Positions 4,976 to 7,564 of a stretch of DNA of 7,564 nt are shown here, piece after piece. The notes under the pieces are model-generated. The model worked only from the letters and a program-made list of their open reading frames with translations. It ran no database searches and was not told the DNA's origin. Both the position numbers and the translations under genes were made by a program. This stretch comes from CAZQIO01 sp964593405 (GTDB lineage Bacteria > Patescibacteriota > Minisyncoccia > Minisyncoccales > GBS-2). The first letter of the stretch is position 1. Each line of letters opens with the position of its first letter. Where the stretch lies: NCBI GenBank assembly GCA_964593405.1, contig CAZQIO010000026.1, positions 1-7,564 on the forward strand, given 5' to 3'.

Positions 4976-6084
4976 AAAATTTTTTCAATTTCTTTTAAAA
5001 ACCTTTCCTCCCCTTTTTCAAAAATTTCTTTTTGTTTTTTTACCATTTCATTTATTTTCCTTTTGTCAAACAAAAGTTCTTCAATTTTTTTGGCTATTTT
5101 TTCTATTTTTGTTGTTTTTGAAAACATTTCACAAACTCCAATTTTTTTGAAAGGCAAAACTTCCCAAAAATGAAGCCAGGGCAATTTTTCTTTCAAAATT
5201 GAGACATTACAAATTACTGGAATTTGAACCCCAATTGCTTGAGCCAAAGTTACCATTCCCTGGTGCATAAAAACCAAATCAGAGGATGCTAAAGTTAAAA
5301 AATAATCTTTGGCTGACATTTTTTCAAAAAAGATCAACCAATCTCTTTTTAAAATTTTCAAATTTAAATCTTCAGTAGGCCCCACATAGACTGCCTTAAT
5401 TTTCTCTCCTTTTTTGATTAATTTATCCACTGCTTTGACAAAATTTTCAAAAGCCCAAATTCTATGGCCAGCTCCCCATCCAGAAAAGTAAGAGAAAATA
5501 AATTTCTCTCTCTTTTTTATTCCCAATTTTTTTCTAATTTTTTCTTTTTTTTCTTTTGAAATAGGTTTGTATGATGGGACAAATCCGATGGGAAAGATTT
5601 TTTCCTTTACTTTCTCTTCAATTTCAAAATTTCCACCAAATTCTTTCAATCCCATTTTGAAAATTTTTTCTGGAAACAAAATAAAGTATTTTTGAGCCCA
5701 TTTTACATAATCGTAGTTTGGATATTTTTTTGCGTTAAAAAGCCAGTTTGAATCAAAGCAAAAGACAAATTTTGGCGGCAAAAAAGGAGGCTCCTTCAAA
5801 AATTTACCCCCCCACATTTTAGAGTTAAACAAAAGCAAAAAATCTGGTCTTTCTTTTTCAACAACCTCTTTTAAATTTTCAGGCCCTGGAATTAAAAAAA
5901 TTTTAAATTCTCTATCTCCTTTTAAAAAAAAGAGGTTTTTTTCTTGATGCAGGCAAAAGATTATTTTTGCACCTTTTTTTGCCAAAAATTTTGCCAAAGC
6001 CCTTGCCTGGCCTGTCTCTCCAGGTCCTCTGGAAACAAAAAGGAATTTAAAATTTTCCAACGATTTTGTAGTAAATTTTCTCAT
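4972..6084 (-). CDS. Divergent GT-B glycosyltransferase (GT1/GT28-like)
   Basis: A 370-residue protein with two Rossmann-like halves. The N-terminal half starts with the strand KFLFVSRG and loop GPGETGQARALAKFLAKKG (20-38), in the position of the GxGH..R..LA loop of MurG/GT1 enzymes. The C-terminal half has a Gly-rich turn SGWGAGHR (201-208), a VYVGP strand, and SSDLVFMHQGMVTLAQAIGV (267-286). That last block corresponds to the 'SDLVI..GG..T..EA...G.P' donor-binding block of GT28/GT1. It therefore likely binds an NDP-sugar, but it lacks the GT4 E-x7-E motif of its neighbours and I cannot name a subfamily. I prefer the ATG at 6082-6084, which overlaps the upstream gene by 38 bases. A TTG at 6058-6060 would overlap by 14 and remove eight residues. 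An ATG at 6121-6123 would overlap by 77 and is unlikely. Its TGA overlaps the next ATG. Confidence 0.7.
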   Translation of the reverse strand: MRKFTTKSLENFKFLFVSRGPGETGQARALAKFLAKKGAKIIFCLHQEKNLFFLKGDREFKIFLIPGPENLKEVVEKERPDFLLLFNSKMWGGKFLKEPPFLPPKFVFCFDSNWLFNAKKYPNYDYVKWAQKYFILFPEKIFKMGLKEFGGNFEIEEKVKEKIFPIGFVPSYKPISKEKKEKIRKKLGIKKREKFIFSYFSGWGAGHRIWAFENFVKAVDKLIKKGEKIKAVYVGPTEDLNLKILKRDWLIFFEKMSAKDYFLTLASSDLVFMHQGMVTLAQAIGVQIPVICNVSILKEKLPWLHFWEVLPFKKIGVCEMFSKTTKIEKIAKKIEELLFDKRKINEMVKKQKEIFEKGEERFLKEIEKIL

Positions 6085-7120
6085 AATTTTTGACCATTTT
6101 TTCGACAGAAAAATTTTTCTCAACCCAATCTCTGCAATCTTTTCTTTTTATTTCTTTTATTTTCTCAATCGCCTCAAAAAATCCCTCAAAATTTTTTTCT
6201 CCCTTTTTGTTCAAAAATGGAATGACAAATCCAGTTTTACCATCTTTTACTATTTCCCTTGCCGAGCCCAAGTCAAAAACTAAAACCGGAGTTCCGCAAG
6301 CCATCGATTCAACCATGATCAATCCAAAGGGCTCTGGCCATTCTATTGGATACAATGTGGCGATCGCCCCTTGATAAATCTTTATTAATTTTTTTTGAGG
6401 GACTTCTCCCAGATACTTAATTTTTGAACCCAAAAAAGGTTTGATTTCCCTTTCAAAATATTCTCTTTTTTCAGGGTCCATTTTCCCAACCAAAATCAAT
6501 TTTAATCCTAACTTTTTTGCGATCAAGACTGCATTTTTTATTCCCTTGTAAGGTTCTATCCTTCCTACCCACAAAAAGTAATCTTTCGGCTTTAAAGAAA
6601 GAGAAAATTTTTTTGTTTCTATTCCATTGTAAACTACAAAGTTTTCTCTAAATCTTATTTTGCAAAGTTTTTTGTGTGCCCTAGTTAGGAAAACTGCGTT
6701 AATTTTTTCTTTGTAAATTTTGGCAATTTCCCAGAGAGGGGTGTTTTTTTCAATTTTTAGGGGATTGTGGAATGTCCAAACTACAGGTTTTTTAACAAAA
6801 TCTAAAAAGAAAAAACTTTTCGGTCCAATGTGGCAATGCAAAATATCAAAGTGTTTATAAAAAGAAAAAGAAAAAGCCAAATGCCTCATTTCCAACAAAA
6901 AGTCTTGCCAGGGAATTTTATCTTTTGCCAAATGATTTTTCCTCCACCAAAAGAGTTTTGCGCTCACTTTCGAATCGCCAGAGGCAAAAAGGGAAACTTT
7001 GTGCCCCAATTTTTTCAACCCCTCTGTCAAATAATAAACTATTCTTTCTGTGCCCCCATATTTTTTTGGTGGAACAGGATACCAAATTGGAGCTATTTGG
7101 GCAATTTTTAACTTCCTCAT
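6047..7120 (-). CDS. GT4-family glycosyltransferase (YGGTER type), copy 2
   Basis: A 357-residue GT-B glycosyltransferase and paralogue of the gene at 3902-4975. The N-termini are closely alike: PPKKYGGTERI sits at 17-27 in both, and LFASGDSKVSAKL here corresponds to LFASKDSKVSCKL there. LHCH lies at 94-97, NGIE at 165-168, VGRIEPYKG at 185-193 in the usual donor-binding form, and the E-x7-E motif EPFGLIMVE at 263-271. The middle acceptor-facing region (about 58-160) differs most between the copies, which suggests different acceptors with a similar donor. No membrane helix is predicted, although FFFLDF at 103-108 is a hydrophobic patch. The ATG at 7118-7120 overlaps the upstream GT4 stop, with an A-run before it and no Shine-Dalgarno sequence. 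The 3' end runs into the following GT-B gene. Confidence 0.92.
   Translation of the reverse strand: MRKLKIAQIAPIWYPVPPKKYGGTERIVYYLTEGLKKLGHKVSLFASGDSKVSAKLFWWRKNHLAKDKIPWQDFLLEMRHLAFSFSFYKHFDILHCHIGPKSFFFLDFVKKPVVWTFHNPLKIEKNTPLWEIAKIYKEKINAVFLTRAHKKLCKIRFRENFVVYNGIETKKFSLSLKPKDYFLWVGRIEPYKGIKNAVLIAKKLGLKLILVGKMDPEKREYFEREIKPFLGSKIKYLGEVPQKKLIKIYQGAIATLYPIEWPEPFGLIMVESMACGTPVLVFDLGSAREIVKDGKTGFVIPFLNKKGEKNFEGFFEAIEKIKEIKRKDCRDWVEKNFSVEKMVKNYEKIYYKIVGKF
6112..6154 (-). repeat. GT4 C-terminal paralogue repeat, copy B
   Basis: This segment encodes the IKRKDCRDWVEKNF region. It aligns without gaps to copy A with six mismatches in 43 bases, and is the most diverged of the three copies. Confidence 0.6.
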
Positions 7121-7564
7121 TTTTTCGTTGATTTTAAAATTTTTTTGTAAAGCTTTTCATATCTGTTCACCATCCTCTTTAAACTAAAATTTTTTTCAAC
7201 CCACTCTCTACAATCTTCCCTTTTGATTTTATCTATCTTTTTCAATGCCTGACAGGCCTCCTCTATAGAATTTACCAAAAAACCAGTTTTTCCATCTTGA
7301 ATTAATTCTGGCATCGAACCTTGTTTGAAAGCAATGACCGGAGTTCCGCAAGCCATGGCTTCGATCACAACCAAACCAAATGGCTCTGGCCTTTTTACCG
7401 GAAACAAAAATGCCTTTGCGTTTTTGAAAAGTTCAATCTTTTTTGGAAAATCTGAAGCTCCGACAAACTGAATTTTTTTTCCATCAATTAGAGGTTTTAT
7501 TCTGAATTCAAAATAATCTGCAAACTGGGGCAAAATGTTACCGGAAATTATTAGTTTTTCCCCT
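7117..7564 (-). CDS. GT4-family glycosyltransferase, C-terminal part only (N-terminus beyond right edge)
   Basis: An open frame enters from the right edge and gives 148 residues, starting at the codon 7561-7563. The visible part is the C-terminal donor-binding half of a GT4 enzyme: GEKLIISGNI, IQFVGASDF (31-39), LFKNAKAFLFP (45-55), the E-x7-E motif EPFGLVVIE (60-68), AMACGTPVIAF and GSMPELI. It ends with the REDCREWVEKNF helix (116-127) shared with the two other GT4 proteins here. A TTG at 7531-7533 could be taken for a start, but the frame stays open and conserved upstream, so the gene continues. It is the first visible gene of the minus-strand operon, and its TGA overlaps the next ATG. Confidence 0.88.
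   Translation of the reverse strand, partial: GEKLIISGNILPQFADYFEFRIKPLIDGKKIQFVGASDFPKKIELFKNAKAFLFPVKRPEPFGLVVIEAMACGTPVIAFKQGSMPELIQDGKTGFLVNSIEEACQALKKIDKIKREDCREWVEKNFSLKRMVNRYEKLYKKILKSTKK
7188..7230 (-). repeat. GT4 C-terminal paralogue repeat, copy C
   Basis: This copy is identical to copy A (3964-4006) except for two substitutions, at positions 17 and 23 of the 43-base alignment. It encodes the same amino acids as copy A across the REDCREWVEKNF stretch. Confidence 0.7.

Noticed and set aside
6085..6123. Longer start for the divergent GT-B gene
   Set aside because: It would force a 77-base overlap with the upstream GT4 gene and adds only basic residues.
7531..7533. TTG as the true start of the right-edge GT4 gene
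   Set aside because: The frame continues open to the window edge with a family-like sequence (KLIISGN), so the gene is cut by the edge, not short.

Overview
The window is a compact, strongly AT-rich bacterial region, most likely from a Patescibacteria/CPR (Parcubacteria-like) genome. The clues are the Lys/Phe/Glu-rich proteins, the near absence of intergenic DNA, start codons that overlap the previous stop, no recognisable Shine-Dalgarno sequence at any start, and cut-down versions of known families. TGA ends four of the genes, so the UGA-as-glycine code of Gracilibacteria/SR1 does not apply. The lineage call rests on style, not on a marker gene.

Layout. At the left edge (1-318, minus) is the N-terminal part of a DUF475/TerC-like membrane protein. 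A 144-base divergent spacer (319-462) follows and is the only intergenic DNA in the window. It holds a good sigma70-type promoter for the leftward gene, placed so that its transcript would start at the ATG, and a weak candidate for the rightward operon. The plus-strand operon (463-2505) encodes an ACT_7 (CASTOR-like) domain protein, a minimal MscS-type channel and a catalytic-domain-only amylo-alpha-1,6-glucosidase-like glycoside hydrolase. Its genes overlap by 4 and 8 bases. It meets a minus-strand operon tail to tail with a 27-base overlap of coding ends.

The minus-strand operon enters from the right edge and reads leftward: a partial GT4 glycosyltransferase, a full GT4, a divergent GT-B glycosyltransferase, a second full GT4, an APH-fold kinase and a YfcE/MJ0936-type metallophosphoesterase. 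Every junction is an overlap: 4 bases at four of the five, and about 38 at the other. The three GT4 genes are paralogues that still share near-identical DNA in their C-terminal helices.

Together the right two thirds look like a cell-surface glycan or oligosaccharide/glycolipid assembly locus: up to four sugar transferases, a kinase-fold enzyme and a phosphatase-fold enzyme, facing a putative alpha-glucosidase. The left side adds a membrane channel and a ligand-binding-type ACT protein. No tRNA, rRNA, CRISPR array, insertion sequence or integrase was seen.
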